Source of the DNA: Pomphorhynchus laevis
Lineage: Eukaryota; Acanthocephala; Palaeacanthocephala; Echinorhynchida; Pomphorhynchidae
Assembly: GCA_012934845.2 (NCBI GenBank)
Contig: WNNJ02000033.1
Coordinates: forward strand, 62,001 to 126,000
Length of the DNA: 64,000 nt
Direction of reading: 5' to 3'
Shown here piece after piece: positions 1 through 12,375 of the stretch (its first letter is position 1; every line of letters starts with the position of its first letter). The notes beneath the pieces are model-generated. The model was given only the letters and a program-made list of their open reading frames with translations, had not been told where the DNA came from and ran no database searches. The position numbers and the translations under genes were made by a program.

Positions 1-1185
1 ACTTATGCCACGATCCTATAAAGTATAAAGGAAAAGCCGTTATAAATATGGTATAGTCATTGACTTATTAATTTAATATTTCAATGTAATAATCGTTTGT
101 TTAAAGCTAAAAATTATAATTCATATTAGAATTTTATTACTATAAATATTTGAATATTTTAATCACTTTAGAAAAGTGACTTTTGCTTAACAAATTTACG
201 TGAACCTTAAATTAGATAGTTTTAAACGAACCAAGGAGAAAAAATTACCCTTTATTTACCATTTTAATATTTCGATAGCTCCTGCAATCATCATGATTAA
301 AATTTTAAATTTAAATTTCATTTAAATTTTAATCCTGATTAAAATTAGGAGCTATCGAAATATTGTATTGTTATCTTAAGAGTGATTTTTTCTTCTTTGT
401 TCCTTTAAAATTATCTAATCGAAAATTGTTAGGAGATTCTGGATTTAGTGTGTATTAGTAAACCCTAGAATAAACTTTTAAAATTTCAAAAAAAACACAA
501 GATATTTAAAACATTCTTTCATACAATGTCGATTGATTACAAATCATGATTATTAGAATAAGATTTAAGGCTTTGCTATTCGAGCAGCTGTCAATCGCAA
601 GTTATGAATTAATAGGGCAATTTATTAATAAGTTAAGTCTAATTGAATCGATAGTTTTATATTTTAAGTTAATGGATTGTTATTCTGATATAATTGAATA
701 GTTGAAATAATTAAAATTATTGTGATAGTTTAATTAAATAATTTTTTCAATTAAATAATTGTGATACATCGTGTTTTAAATTAAATAATTGTGATAACTA
801 TTGGGATAATTAAATTCTAATTCCTTGAAAACAAAACGATGAAAAACCACGCGTAAAAAATGCATATCGAAAGAATGCGTCATTACAAAGTACAAATTAT
901 TCTATTTAAATTCATAATTATAAAATATAAAATATAATACAAAATACTCGAAATACAAAGGAAACAAACAAATCAATACAGTCATGGTTTCTTGTGTTAA
1001 TCAACGGCAATTGCTGTCAAAACTCATTTAATATTAGCTTCCAAAATCAATGACGTATCCATCAGTATTTTAAATATATTTTAATCTTTATAAACATGGA
1101 TCCTATCCATATTTATGGATAGATCATTAAAATATGTCAACAAACTCATATACTTATATTATTTGAAAAAGAAAATCTGATGACG
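1..1185. other. AT-rich intergenic DNA
   Basis: No coding region was recognised. Only short A/T-biased open frames occur. The one clear structure is the hairpin-forming inverted repeat listed separately at 266-364. The right end grades into LINE-derived sequence near 1190. Confidence 0.6.
266..364. repeat. Inverted repeat with 18-bp perfect arms
   Basis: Arms at 266-283 and 347-364 (AATATTTCGATAGCTCCT and its complement) flank a spacer of about 63 nt. Each arm ends in the CGAAATATT word seen next to hammerhead-like hairpins elsewhere in the window (3270, 12801-12936, 17890, 59680). It is probably a remnant of the same repeat family in head-to-head orientation. Confidence 0.7.
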
Positions 1186-1189
1186 GTTC

Positions 1190-2100
1190 ATGCTAGTGGT
1201 CTAGAAACATTATATGCGCGGAGGCCATACAATATTTCGGCGTAGAGTTTGAGAAGATATATGGACTAAATCATATGAAGGAAGTTTAAGATAGGAGGGT
1301 GAGTCGGATGCACGGAAACGGAAAACAGGAAATAGTAACCGCATTTTGATGAGTTGAGAAATGCTAGATCAATTGAGAAACAATAGATGGCAAGAAATAT
1401 GATCAAAGCGTTTGAGGCGTAATAATATACGAGCGTATGTGTGGATAACGAGTTGAAGAGAGCGTAGTAAGGTTATGAATGAAATGACTAGTAAACTGAG
1501 ACAATAGTCTAGTTGCTGGAAGATAAGTGTGGAAAACCGTTGTCTGCAGATTTACGGATTAACTATTCTATGAATACGTCGAAGGTCAAGGATAAGAAAA
1601 GATCAAGAATGAACCTTTTCGTGAACAAAGGGTAACAGAGAAATATTGTTATCAAAAGAAACACTAAGAAATTTCAAAGGGTCGACGATAGGTATATTAC
1701 CATCAAGAAGTACAGTTCACAAAGAAATATTTAATGGAGAGCGGGTCAGTCATAATACGCTGAATTTTTCGTAGTTCATGATTATCTGAATTGAATTAAT
1801 GTAATTGGAAACTGCTATTAAGCATTCTGTAAAGCACAAGCTTAGATCACTGATATTGGAGGAGCGAGAATCGGAATATAGAATGATGTCATCTGCATAT
1901 TGCAAGATGTGAAAACCAAGGAGTTGAGCTTTGCGCGACAAGATTAAATGGACATGAAAAGGTTGAGCCACAACGGACGGATAATGTGCGCTCGGAGAAG
2001 TAGAATGCGAACAAATAGCAGTGTTACAAGAGAAATCGTAGCGACGATATTCATGTATACAAACAGTAAATCCTTGCATTACTGTTTTATTGATGAAAAA
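1190..2100 (-). mobile_element. Decayed LINE fragment with reverse-transcriptase motif
   Basis: On the minus strand, positions 2079-1750 encode a 109-residue frame containing LQYADDIILYS, the YADD catalytic box of a reverse transcriptase, followed by a helix typical of the thumb-proximal part of LINE RTs. The part at about 1230-1560 is repeated directly at 2478-2815. No intact ORF survives. The style (YADD followed by SNYINSIQ...NYEKF) resembles the LINE at 62.6-64 kb, so it is probably the same or a sister family. Family assignment is an inference from short motifs. Confidence 0.7.
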
Positions 2101-2219
2101 TTCGTTAACAATGATCTACTTTGAAAGTTCATTATCTAATTAAAACTCAATTGGATAAGTACTCACTAGGCTATACTTTTTTTATAATTTGCCCATGTTT
2201 AATTATTTGATTAAATAAT

Positions 2220-2820
2220 CGCTAGCATTAAGAACAATGGAGTTTGGTTTTAATGGACAATATATACGCCAGAGGGACAGATGTGATATGAAGAAAGATC
2301 AGGTCAGAATTTACCAATGGATAAGATTGGATTGAAATGAGCTGTTTAAATGTATGTGAAAGGAGGAAGATGGGCGAATGTCAACGGAAAGGCGGTTCTA
2401 TGATAGTGTCCCGGAAACATGGTAAGTTCGGAGGCCATAATTAGTGCAATATCTGGGAATGGAAAAGATACCTGTGTGACTGGATTGTAGAGTTAGAGAA
2501 GATATATGGACTAAGTCGTATGAAGGAAGTTTAAGATACGATGGTGAATAGTCTGCACGGAAACGGAAAACAAGAAATAGTAAGCGCATTTTCATGAATT
2601 GAGGAATGCTAGGCCAATTGTGAAGCAACAGATGGCAAGTAATATGATCAAAGCGTTTCAGGCGTAATAATATATGAGCGTATGTGTGGATAACGAGTTG
2701 AAGAGAGCGTAGTAAGGATTTTGGTGAGTTGATTAGTAAACTGAGACAATAGTCCAGTTGCTAGAAGAGAAGTGAGGATATAAGTTGCCTACAGATGTGC
2801 GGATTGTATATTGAAAAAGT
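2220..2820 (-). mobile_element. Second LINE 3'-part fragment
   Basis: A minus-strand frame at 2628-2398 contains YDLVHISSLTLQSS and RTYHVSGTLS, which resemble the usual end of CR1/L2-like ORF2 proteins just before the LWNxLP box. About 330 bp (2478-2815) match 1230-1560 in direct orientation with roughly 85% identity by eye. This is either a tandem duplication or two insertions of one family. It is non-functional. Confidence 0.6.
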
Positions 2821-3420
2821 GGTAAGTTTCCAGCTATAAATAATATTTATGGCTAGACGATGAAAACTTAAATTAAGAAACAAAAAGAAATCTCAAATAG
2901 CATATCTGTTTACAAGAAGAATTTTAAGCCGTCTCTACATTTCGAAACTACATTTTAGGACAAATGACAACTAAATGATCAAGTCGTTTTTAAATGCTCG
3001 TAATCGAACTTTAATCAAAAAATTCAATTAGGAATTTGAGAAATAACACAAATAATTTACGGATTAAAAACCAGAAGCATACAATTTATGGCTTGTAACT
3101 TTTATGTTTAATTATAGTTTTCATCAAATATATTGTTAGAGTTCGATTATAAGAGTGATATTTCTCTAGCACGAAATAGCAAAAAATAAAATCTATTTTC
3201 TATTTAGTGTATAAAAAAATTAAAATAAACAATTTAGAATTTTGGAATGTGATCACTAATTTATTTTATATTTCGCTAGCAGCTGCTAGCATCATTAGAA
3301 ACAAAATCCTTTGAAATGCTATACAACTATTTGATGAAACAACAAATGACACCGATTTATAAGAAATGGGTTTATTAAGGAAATATTAATGTGCTGCAAT
3401 ACAAGAATATATTTTCATCT
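2821..3420. other. Intergenic region downstream of TIM17
   Basis: AT-rich sequence without a recognisable gene. It contains the hammerhead-like hairpin at 3271-3298. The 3' UTR and polyadenylation signals of the minus-strand TIM17 gene should lie in its right part, but no site can be assigned with confidence. Confidence 0.5.
3271..3298 (-). ncRNA. Hammerhead-like hairpin (core only)
   Basis: Read on the minus strand it is CTAATGA, T, a perfect GCTAGC-AGCT-GCTAGC hairpin, then GAAA. This is the CUGAUGA / helix II / GAAA arrangement of a hammerhead core with one change in the first box (G to A) and one extra U before helix II. No convincing helices I and III were found, so this is a motif relic rather than a demonstrated ribozyme. 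Confidence 0.35.
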
Positions 3421-3505
3421 TTAATTTACGATTTACACTATGTAAGCTTCCCGTATCGCTTGTCGTATTACTGACTTGGTCGGCGGTAAAAGAATAACGG
3501 TCTGC

Positions 3506-4060
3506 TTAAGAATAGCTTGATGTAAATACAGATGATCCTCCTGCTCGATTATCAGTTGTGTCTGAGATATTTGTTGAATTGCCTTTAGAGTAACCACTTG
3601 AAAAATCAGCACCACCACCTGAACTTGGCGGCTCAGCCATCATCATCATTCTAGTTGAATACCTATTAAATAAAATACCAAAGCCCTCGATTGCTGCAAG
3701 CATCAGTCCCCCAAACAGTGAGCTAGAAATCATCATTGCCCGTCCTTGTCGAATTGAAATTAAACCACCAGTCAAAGCACCTGACATTATGCTATTCCAT
3801 GGATCTTCTTTTTTCCTAACATACACCAGGCTACAGTCAATTGCTGAGAATGCGACAGCCCACGCTGAAAATGCTGCACCTGTTCTTGGAGCTTTTCGAC
3901 GAATCATTTCCGTCGCACTAGTCCATCGATTAAAAACTCCTGACGGAGCTTGACGAAATCCCTTAATACCATGAAAGATACTGCCACCAATCGCGCCTAC
4001 GGCAAATGCACCGCCACAATCGTCAACTATGCGCCACGGACAAGGTTCTCGGGTATCCAT
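3506..4060 (-). CDS. Mitochondrial import inner membrane translocase subunit Tim17
   Basis: Encodes a 184-residue protein with the TIM17 signature REPCPWRIVDDCGG at residues 4-17, glycine-rich helices (GAIGGSIFHGIKGF) and the KEDPWNS motif typical of Tim17 rather than Tim23 or Tim22. Tim17 is a four-helix subunit of the TIM23 complex of the mitochondrial inner membrane and lines the route by which presequence proteins enter the matrix. The ATG is chosen because MDTREPCPWR aligns with the N terminus of animal Tim17 without extra residues. The tail after about residue 135 is Ser/Gly/Asn-rich and lineage-specific. The frame is uninterrupted, with no introns within the coding region. A 55-bp copy of the tail-coding sequence lies just upstream (4195-4250). 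Confidence 0.96.
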   Translation of the reverse strand: MDTREPCPWRIVDDCGGAFAVGAIGGSIFHGIKGFRQAPSGVFNRWTSATEMIRRKAPRTGAAFSAWAVAFSAIDCSLVYVRKKEDPWNSIMSGALTGGLISIRQGRAMMISSSLFGGLMLAAIEGFGILFNRYSTRMMMMAEPPSSGGGADFSSGYSKGNSTNISDTTDNRAGGSSVFTSSYS

Positions 4061-4194
4061 CTACAATGTATTATAAATATTACATCATCCAATAATATCT
4101 AACTGAATACATTAAATTATAATATTATTGACTATATTAATAGATGCTGGCATCAATATTTTACGAAATGACATGCGTTATATCGTAATTTAAT

Positions 4195-4250
4195 ATCAGC
4201 TGTGTCTGAGATATTTGTTGAACAGCCTTTAGAATAACCACTTGAATTCA
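4195..4250 (-). repeat. Duplicated piece of the TIM17 tail-coding sequence
   Basis: About 55 bp (…CAGCTGTGTCTGAGATATTT… to …CCACTTGA) match the gene's own coding sequence at 3552-3606 with a handful of differences, in the same orientation. It lies about 135 bp upstream of the TIM17 start codon, where promoter or 5' UTR would be expected. Likely a small local duplication. Confidence 0.8.
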
Positions 4251-7200
4251 ATCAATTTTTTAATTTTTATACTTAAGCGTTGATAGAAACACAAGTTGAT
4301 GAAAATAAATTATAGTTTTTCAGCTAGGAATTATTTTTTGCTAAGTTCATTATAAAATTAATAATTTAAAATTTAAAAATAATTATTAAATTTAATAATT
4401 AATAATTTCATTAATGATTTTTCATTAATGATAACAAATTGAACGTCGAATTAGCAATGTAAATGCAATGAAAAACACTGTATATTATCATCGGTGTATT
4501 GGCAATTTGGCCTGAAATCAGTGCGCGAATGAAACAAATTAATCGATTGTTAAATAAATATCGCAAGTATCTCAAACATCAAGTAAAATACGGTTAGTTA
4601 TGAATAAATATATGTGATTAAGTGTTTCTTATCTCTCCTATTAAAAGATGTAGGGATTTATGTGCTTTATTTCAAAATATGCTTAACCAGTAAAAAATAA
4701 GATCGTTATATTTTGAGCTTGTTCGTTCTTCGTGGAAATAAAATTCTCGTGATAGAGTTTACTATCATAAATAATAATAGAGTTTATTATTTACTTCGTG
4801 ATAGAGTATGCGATAAATCATAATTATTAAAACTGTTTAAGTGAATCAGTTAACTGAGTCTACGTATTTTGTACGAAACTTTAAAAATGTAAATCTCAAT
4901 ATTAACATTTCCTATAACCCAGATTTTTTAAAATCTAAGATTTTTATCTAATATTTCAATATTCAATATTGAAATATCGAGTCCTTTGTACATAAATTAA
5001 AGATTGAAATATTTTTAATGCTAATCTTCTTAAATTATATATTGTCTAAAATATACACTTATATCTTATCATACAAATTGCGTTCATCTCAGCTCCCAAC
5101 GTATTACAGCGGTGAAATAAATGTCGACAAATAAATAAAAATAAAATATATTTTCATTTTAGTGATATGTCAGAAGAATGATACTTGTAAAATTTAATTT
5201 CTTTGAAATTAATCCTTATTTAATTTTAATTAATTTCTAATTAATTTCGATTTCTTAATTTAAAATAAATAAATATCACTCAGTAAAAATACTTTTAATT
5301 AAAAATAAATAATATTTATTTCACAAAACATGTCAATATAAAACATTTGCTGGTCTGTATTTCTGTAAATTATATAATTTGAAATTATAAATAAAATAAA
5401 TTAAATTAATAATTAATTTATATATTGATAATATATAATTAAATTATCAGTTTTAAATTATAAATATTTTATATTTAATTGATTAATAAATAAACAAATA
5501 AATTAATTAATTAACAAATAAATCAAATAATCAGCTAACGGCTGCTTTGATGAGTACTTTTAATTCTCGCTATATATAAGAATAATAAATGAGAATAATA
5601 TATTTAATATATTAAATATATAAATATTTAATATTTATATATTTAATAATATCAATAATATATATAATGTATATTAAATGTCAATATATTAGAACAATAT
5701 ATGTATATTGTCCAAAACATATATATAATGTTAATAGTTTGTTAATAACAAACATATTTACCAATAAAGCGTATATTTATAAATCTTTAATTGTGAACTT
5801 AGAAAATGACATTTCATTAACTATAAAAAATACAAGATTTAGCCATAACTATCCGATACTTATAGGCTCAAGCGATCTGCCAGCCAATAAATGCACTTAC
5901 TGCTTAAGAATACTCTTGAATATTTTCTTACACAATTTATGACATTTTTGGCTCAAATATGAATTCGTTAAACTGTTCTAGACTTTTGAGGAATATACCA
6001 AATATACTTTTGGTCTCAAGTTCTTTATAATTTATCTTGTAGCTTATGCTTTGCATATTGTGTCATTTAGAAGCTATAAATTTGCTATTCATAGACGAAA
6101 CTAATGCCGTACTTCTTGATTTAGTCAGATCGTGATAAATTTATTTTATTATCATAACTAAATTTATTAAATAAATTTTCAAACTAGTATTTGGCTTAAA
6201 GATTAAAATATAATCATGATATTCTATTTTTACGCTAAGCTGATATTCTAAATGAATTTAATCTCTAGAAAAATGCTGATAATAAAATGCTGTTTAACAA
6301 AATGAAATTACAAATGGAATATTTGTAACATTTTAAAATTGTATTAACTGAATTTATAATTAAATTAATTATTATGCATATCCTTAGACAAAGAAACTCT
6401 TTTCTAAATTTTTGTAAAGTTCAAACTAGAATAGATCTGATTACCTCGTCATAACTAATAAAAGTATTTTTAATAAAATTCGGTAATTTTATATTTAGTA
6501 TTGCAAATACTCGATCTGGATTGAATCCGTTGAGATTAAACTTGTCTAAACGACATTTTACTTGAGTTAAATGTCATTTTATCATGAGTTGAATATAAAG
6601 TTATTAGTTAAGTTGTTTTCTCAAATAGAAAAAATCCTCGGTAATGAAGAGCCTGTGTATTGCTGAAATATTGGAAGAGAAAAAATAATGCTTTTCGCAT
6701 TTAATTATTAATTAAATTAATTGAATGCAATAATTTAAGAAATAATTATTTAACAATTTTCGATTACGACAATTTGGTAGATAATAACGATACTCGGAAA
6801 CGTAATTGGCAGCGTTCTCAAGCCATAGGGATAAGCTACTATCAGTAACTTATAGTTGCCCATGTTGTCATATGCTATGATCACTGCAGCGCTTAAGAGT
6901 CTCCAATAAAGCGTAACCTCTATTTACCGAATCTCGGCGATATGTAAGTTGATATTTGTTTTGCCAATTTAAGCGCTATCGCATATTATTCGTCGAAAAC
7001 TATGCCAGTTTTCAAGTAGCAGCAAATAGAAGGGCTCATTATACTGTCATAAATACTTAAAGCAATAAGGGTTTTTATTAAACAGCAAAATATATAATAA
7101 GTTAATCAAATCCCTTTAATAAAACCCTTAGTTGCTATATCTCAATTTATTTATTATTTTCAGATGTTGCTCTGTAGTTAAAACGTATTTATTTATCAAA

Positions 7201-7320
7201 CGTATTTATTTATTAATTGAGAAGAGAGCATTTTTAAAAATCGTCTACAAATTGATCGAACAAGACATTCACTGTTCCTCAAAAAAGAAATACTTTCTCA
7301 TGAATATAAAATCCGTGAAT
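4251..7320. other. Long AT-rich intergenic region
   Basis: About 3 kb of very AT-rich sequence with stretches of TTAAT/AATTA low complexity (notably 5200-5660) and short meaningless open frames. The dispersed word cagttaactgagtctacgta, shared with the Penelope-associated repeats, occurs near 4847-4866. No gene was recognised. Confidence 0.6.
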
Positions 7321-7325
7321 AAAAA

Positions 7326-7562
7326 TTATCTATACCCTCCACGCAAAGCAAGAACTAAATGCAGAACGGATCCTCCAGCGATTTTGTAATCAGACACTTT
7401 CTTATCGTCACTTAACTGTCTTCCTCCGAAAATTAAACGTTGTTGTATTGGAGGAATGCCTTCTTTTTCTTCGACAATTTCCTTTATCCGTTCAATTCTA
7501 TCTGTAGGATCGACGTCAATTTCAACTTCTTGCCCTGTCAGTGTTTTGACTTTCAACAGCAT
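7326..7562 (-). CDS. NEDD8 ubiquitin-like protein
   Basis: A 78-residue ubiquitin-fold protein. It is NEDD8 rather than ubiquitin because it starts [10 protein letters not shown], has Ala at position 72 (LVLALRGG; ubiquitin has Arg) and carries the EEKEGIPP segment. The Leu8, Ile44 and Val70 surface is present. The C-terminal dipeptide Tyr-Arg after Gly75-Gly76 would be removed by a NEDD8 protease before conjugation to cullins. The sequence directly before the ATG (read on the minus strand, ttttgatttcag) looks like a 3' splice site, so a 5' UTR intron ending at the start codon is plausible. The coding region is a single exon. Confidence 0.97.
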   Translation of the reverse strand: MLLKVKTLTGQEVEIDVDPTDRIERIKEIVEEKEGIPPIQQRLIFGGRQLSDDKKVSDYKIAGGSVLHLVLALRGGYR

Positions 7563-7576
7563 CTGAAATCAAAACA
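7563..7576 (-). promoter_or_regulatory. Candidate 3' splice site at the NEDD8 start codon
   Basis: A pyrimidine-rich stretch ending in CAG abuts the ATG of NEDD8 on the minus strand. A 5' UTR intron would explain the position; the donor exon was not identified. RNA evidence would be needed. Confidence 0.4.
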
Positions 7577-7639
7577 ATATTCATGCTTTCTTAATTTGGA
7601 AATTCAATATAACTTTTTGCTAAATTAGCAGGAATCTCA

Positions 7640-9060
7640 TAGAATTGACAGATAAACTGTCCTTTAGCAATCAAAAGATATCCTTATTATTTCTTAAAGA
7701 AAACATAGCCTACAAGTTACACATTGACTAAATAAATCACATAGGCTACAAGTATTACTCGTGGACTTTGCCTGATATCTAAGTATATCCCTACTTGGGA
7801 TCACTGATTTATACAAAAACATTAATTTTAATAAAAACTTAAATTTTCATAACTCAAACTTTATATTAACAATTTTTTCCATATGGTCAATTAAATTTTA
7901 CTAAATTCATTTTACTTTAAATTCAATTACAAGATTATATCACTTCTTGAATAAAAATGATCTAATAAAATTTCACTATCTAGTGTACCATCGTCAGTTT
8001 AATGGTTTAAAAGTCAGACTATATCATATATATCATATATATATGTCATATATCTGTCACATATATATCATATACTATATGTCATATCATATATATGTCA
8101 TATCATATGTCACATATATATCATATACTATATCAATATTGTCAGACTATATTTTTTACTTTAAACAGTTAGTTTGATTATTGGCTAGTGTATATCCGTG
8201 TTGCTTATAACACAAAAAACATGTATTTATTTATAATGAATAATCACGTAGCCAAGCACAAACATCCTTCTTTTGTACTTGACTACTAGGAGTCTGTTGT
8301 ACCACGTAGATCTTGTATTATCTACAAAGAGTTTAGGTACTTGTACACTCGTATAATTAAAAATTTAATTAAACAATATAGCTTTACTCAATTTATTTAA
8401 TTAATAAATTATTTAATTTATTTAAATTTTACTAAAAATATTCAAAGGAATATACAAATTATAAATTAATTATAAACCCAAGTGTAATCCGTATTTGTTG
8501 GACGATGTCAGTAAATCAAAAACAACTAATTACAATTATTTTAGCAGTAAACAATGTTCTCAATTTACATCACCTTACACATATCATGAATAAATATAAA
8601 TCTGGAAGAATTATTAATAAATTATTAGTTAATTAATTGAATTATTAGTTTATTTCGAATTTAAATGTTAGTCAATTAATAATTTAGTTAACATATATTT
8701 AAAAATTATTACCTAATTATTATTCTATTTAATTATTAGTTTCATATTATTATTTTATTTTATTATTAGTTAACATATATTTCAAAATTATTACCTAATT
8801 ATTATTTTATTTAATTATTAGTTCAACCTTTTCTGTACTCTGAATGAATTATGTTCTGTATAAACATGACCAGAGAGACTTTATGTAAACAATATTAATT
8901 AAAAACACTTATTTTAATATAGAATGTTTGTGCAATCAATGAAGGTACACATCAAAACAAATCCGAAAGAATCTAAAGACAAAATTCATACCATTCATAC
9001 AAAATATTTGAGATATGAATATTATGCCTTAATTTACTAATGATTAGTAAATAATCATTA
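7640..9060. other. Intergenic region with ATATC-type low-complexity repeat
   Basis: No gene recognised. 8020-8146 is a simple-sequence tract, and 8620-8830 holds imperfect repeats of TTATTAGTTAACATATAT. Any NEDD8 promoter and 5' UTR exon should lie at the left side of this region. Confidence 0.5.
8020..8146. repeat. ATATC/ATATG low-complexity tract
   Basis: Interspersed TATATCATATA, TATGTCATAT and CACATATATATCATA units, alternating in a quasi-palindromic way. Probably replication-slippage-prone simple sequence with no coding meaning. Confidence 0.85.
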
Positions 9061-9061
9061 G

Positions 9062-11890
9062 TCCGTTCCTGCTAGTGGTTACCCTAGAACCTTCCCGCAG
9101 TAAACCAACTGCGTGATAAGATGAAAGCGGACAATCTTCTGGTGACAAACCTTGCGATATGCTGAGCAGGAGGCGTACTTAAAATTTTGTTGCTATCGAC
9201 GAAAAATTAGAAATGATCATGTTTTCCATGCAAGGAGACAAGTAAGCTAGTTCAAAAGCAAAAGAAGAAAGATAACATAACGGAATTTGGTCAAAAGGTT
9301 CGTATAGAATCGCTTACCATTGGCACATCAATTGGAAATAAAGAAGAGCTTGTGAGGATGCTAAGAAGGAGAATGATCGATATCTGCTCACTGCAAAAGA
9401 CTAGGTGGAGCGGTGCAAAAACCTACAACATAGAGAGATAACGCGGCAATGGTGGTTATAAGCTCTTTTACAATGGAACTGTCCGGACCAGCAATTGAGT
9501 GGGCATTGCAATATGTGAACGTATCCATGAGGTTAATCACTACCACGACCGGCTGATGAAGATCACTATTGTCATTCTCGATCGAACAATATATATCTTT
9601 TCAACTAAAGCGCCGCAGGCGGGACGAAGTGACACGAAAAATACTCCTTTTGAGATATGTTGGATAATCATACACGCGGCATTCCCACCGATTATTATCT
9701 GATGATTGGAGGAAACCTCAATGGTCACGTTGGTCAAATTCCTGAAGGAAGTCGATGACATGGAGGTAAAGGTTACGGTAATAGAAACAAAGATGGGGAG
9801 CACATTATTGACTTTCCGGAGCCTCAAAATCAAATTATCATGAACACCTGGTTCATAAACCGGTTATCACAGCATTCAACGTATTACAGCGGCGAATATA
9901 AATCGCAGATCGACTTCATTCTAATGCGATTCAGGAATATGCCCACTGTAATACACGTTAAAGTTATAACCTATAAGACGATCGCCACACAACATCGACT
10001 GTAATCACAGGCCTCAAAATAAACCGAGATATTTTGCTTTAGATCGACGAAGTAAACATAAATTTACGTGATAAGTAATGATTGTATCACGAGTTCCTTG
10101 GCGACAACAATAGGGAAAGTATGCAGAAGTACATCGATGCCAAGCGAAACTCTAAAAAAGCCGTCGCAGTTGCATGAACTATCTACTATGCGGAGGTCAA
10201 AAAAGCTGGATACCGGAGGCGGAGAATGGAACCTCTTCCGACTTGTACAACGCAGACACCAGCAAAATCAGAACATCGGAAGGTTTTATTGTGTCAATGA
10301 TAAGAACAACAAGATAATGGTGAGCCGGCCAGCAGAATTAGAAAGGTGGCGTGAGTATTTCAAAGAAATTTCCACTAAAGAGTTCCCACACCCACCTATC
10401 CCACAAGCTCCAGCAGTGCTCGGTCACTTAGTCCAATTGTCAAAGAAGTTGAAGAAGCAGTAAAACAGATGAAGACAGGAAAAACAGCAGACCTAGATGA
10501 TATTTCATTCAAGATATGGAAGGTTAGTTATTGAAACACTGTTCCCTGGATCAGAAATTATTTCAATCACATCGTCGAATAGGAGATAACGAACACCTGG
10601 GAGTACAACATGACAATGCCGATCTGGAAAAATAGGGATAGTCCACTCGAATGATGCAATTATCACACGATCAGACTGCTGTCTTACACCTTAAAGATCT
10701 TCGAATGCATTCTTGATAGACGGATACGTAATGTACAAAATATTAGCATTAACCTAGCTGGTTTCGTTAAAAAATATTAAACCACTGACGTCATGCACGA
10801 TTCACGGCTCTAGCTCGAAAAGCACCGAAAAGAGGCAAACTCCTTCATGTTGCATTTCTTGATTTGAAGAAGGATTTTGATTGTGTGCCGCATGAACTCA
10901 TTTGGTATGTCCTACGTCTACATAAAGTTCCAGAACAATTAGTTAGATGTGTCCAACTTCTCTATCATGACTTGTAAAGTAAAGTACAAAGTCCGGCCGG
11001 AGTGTTCAAGCCGATTCGAGTATCCGTCGGAATTCATCAAAGGAGTGCCCTTTATCCAATTCTGTTTATTCTCGCCATTGTTTTAGTAACTAGTGAGATA
11101 CAGCGTAAGGCGCAATATATCACACTTTACGCGGGGGATGTTCTCTTGGCATCAAACGACAATACGGATCTCGATAATCAAGTATAATTATGGAGTGACC
11201 GTTTAGCACAGCATGTCTTGCGTTTGAATCCCTGAAAGACTGAGTATCTGACGACTGATTTCAATGAAACAGTCACAAAAAGTATAGATGGAGCAAACCT
11301 GATTCGAACCGAAAACTTTAAATATCTCGGATCGATTTTTTCGGCTGACGGTTCTCATAATGCTGAAGTAAATGTCAGAATCAATGCTGCATGAGCTATG
11401 TAGCGTGTGACGACTGATGCTATGTGCGATCGATGTATGGAGGATCATATCGAATCCAAAATATATATCGAAAAGTGATCCATCCTGTGACCTTATATTG
11501 TGTCGAGTGCTGGCCAATTACGAAGAGCGCTAAAAATCGCATAACTGTAATGAAGACTAAGATGCTGAGATGGATGAGTGGAGTACCTTGCCTCGACCAT
11601 GTGCGCAAAGACCAAATCCGAGAGCGATACGGTGTTGCGCCAATCAAGGAAAAAATGCGAAAAGCCCGTCTTTGATGGTTTGGCCATACTCTGCGTGCAA
11701 CTGAAAACTCAATGGCGAAAACGTGTCTGAGCATCCAAGTAGATAGTACACGTCAGAAACAACGACCAAAGTAGCGATGGATCGGCACACTAAATAATGA
11801 TTTACAAGCTGCTCGATTGCACCCGGGTCAGGCCCACAACCGTGCGAAATGGAGGGCGCATACATTAAGAGCTAACCCTACTTTTATATG
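9062..11890 (+). mobile_element. Decayed RTE-type LINE
   Basis: The plus strand shows, in shifting frames, the order of an RTE-clade element. An AP-endonuclease start (EELVRMLRRRMIDICSLQ, then TRWSGAK) lies near 9340-9420. An endonuclease core with remnants of the GGDFNGHVG type is near 9700. An RT section near 10480-11160 includes EEAVKQMKTGKTADLD and YAGDVLL in place of YADD. The terminal block HNRAKWRAHTLRANP near 11830-11875 is characteristic of RTE ORF2 ends. Many stops and shifts make it a pseudogene. About 220 bp of 5' UTR-like sequence begin near 9062. Confidence 0.85.
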
Positions 11891-12311
11891 GAATTAACTA
11901 CAAAAGAAGAAATAATTCACTATTAATTTATTAACTAATTTATACAATCTAAATTAATTATAATAATTAATCTACACATCACTATGTTGATTAATTAATT
12001 TATTGACTTAAATTCATAAATTATGCAATAATGTATTTTTTCTAGTAAATCATGAAATTAGTTATGATTTCGACTGGATTATTTCGCGCTATTATGTTTC
12101 TGCTCAAATTCTATCAATTATAAGATTATTAATAAAATCTTACTAAAATCATGTATAATTTACGTTGTCAATTAATTACGCGTTTAATAACGTCCTTATT
12201 TATTTTGGATTAATATAATTTTATTTACAATATAATATTAGCATTTGATTATTTTTATTTAAAAAATTTAAATTACAATTGATATTAGGAAACGACAAAT
12301 TATTAGAGCTC

Positions 12312-12375
12312 ACTTCCATCATACCCAGCAAATAGACAGACTAAGAGTGTGACTTATATTACTGCATATTGATTC
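12312..12375. repeat. Dispersed short repeat, copy 1
   Basis: CTTCCATCATACCCAGCAAA and the following ~45 bp, through a TATTACTGCATATTG word, recur at 17155-17222 with scattered differences. The family is unknown. Confidence 0.6.

Noticed and set aside
5667-5942. 91-residue frame in AT-rich DNA
   Set aside because: Composition (Ile/Asn/Tyr/Lys) follows the background; no motif.
11203-11865. Several 60-105-residue minus-strand frames
   Set aside because: They oppose the RTE-type LINE's plus-strand coding remains.
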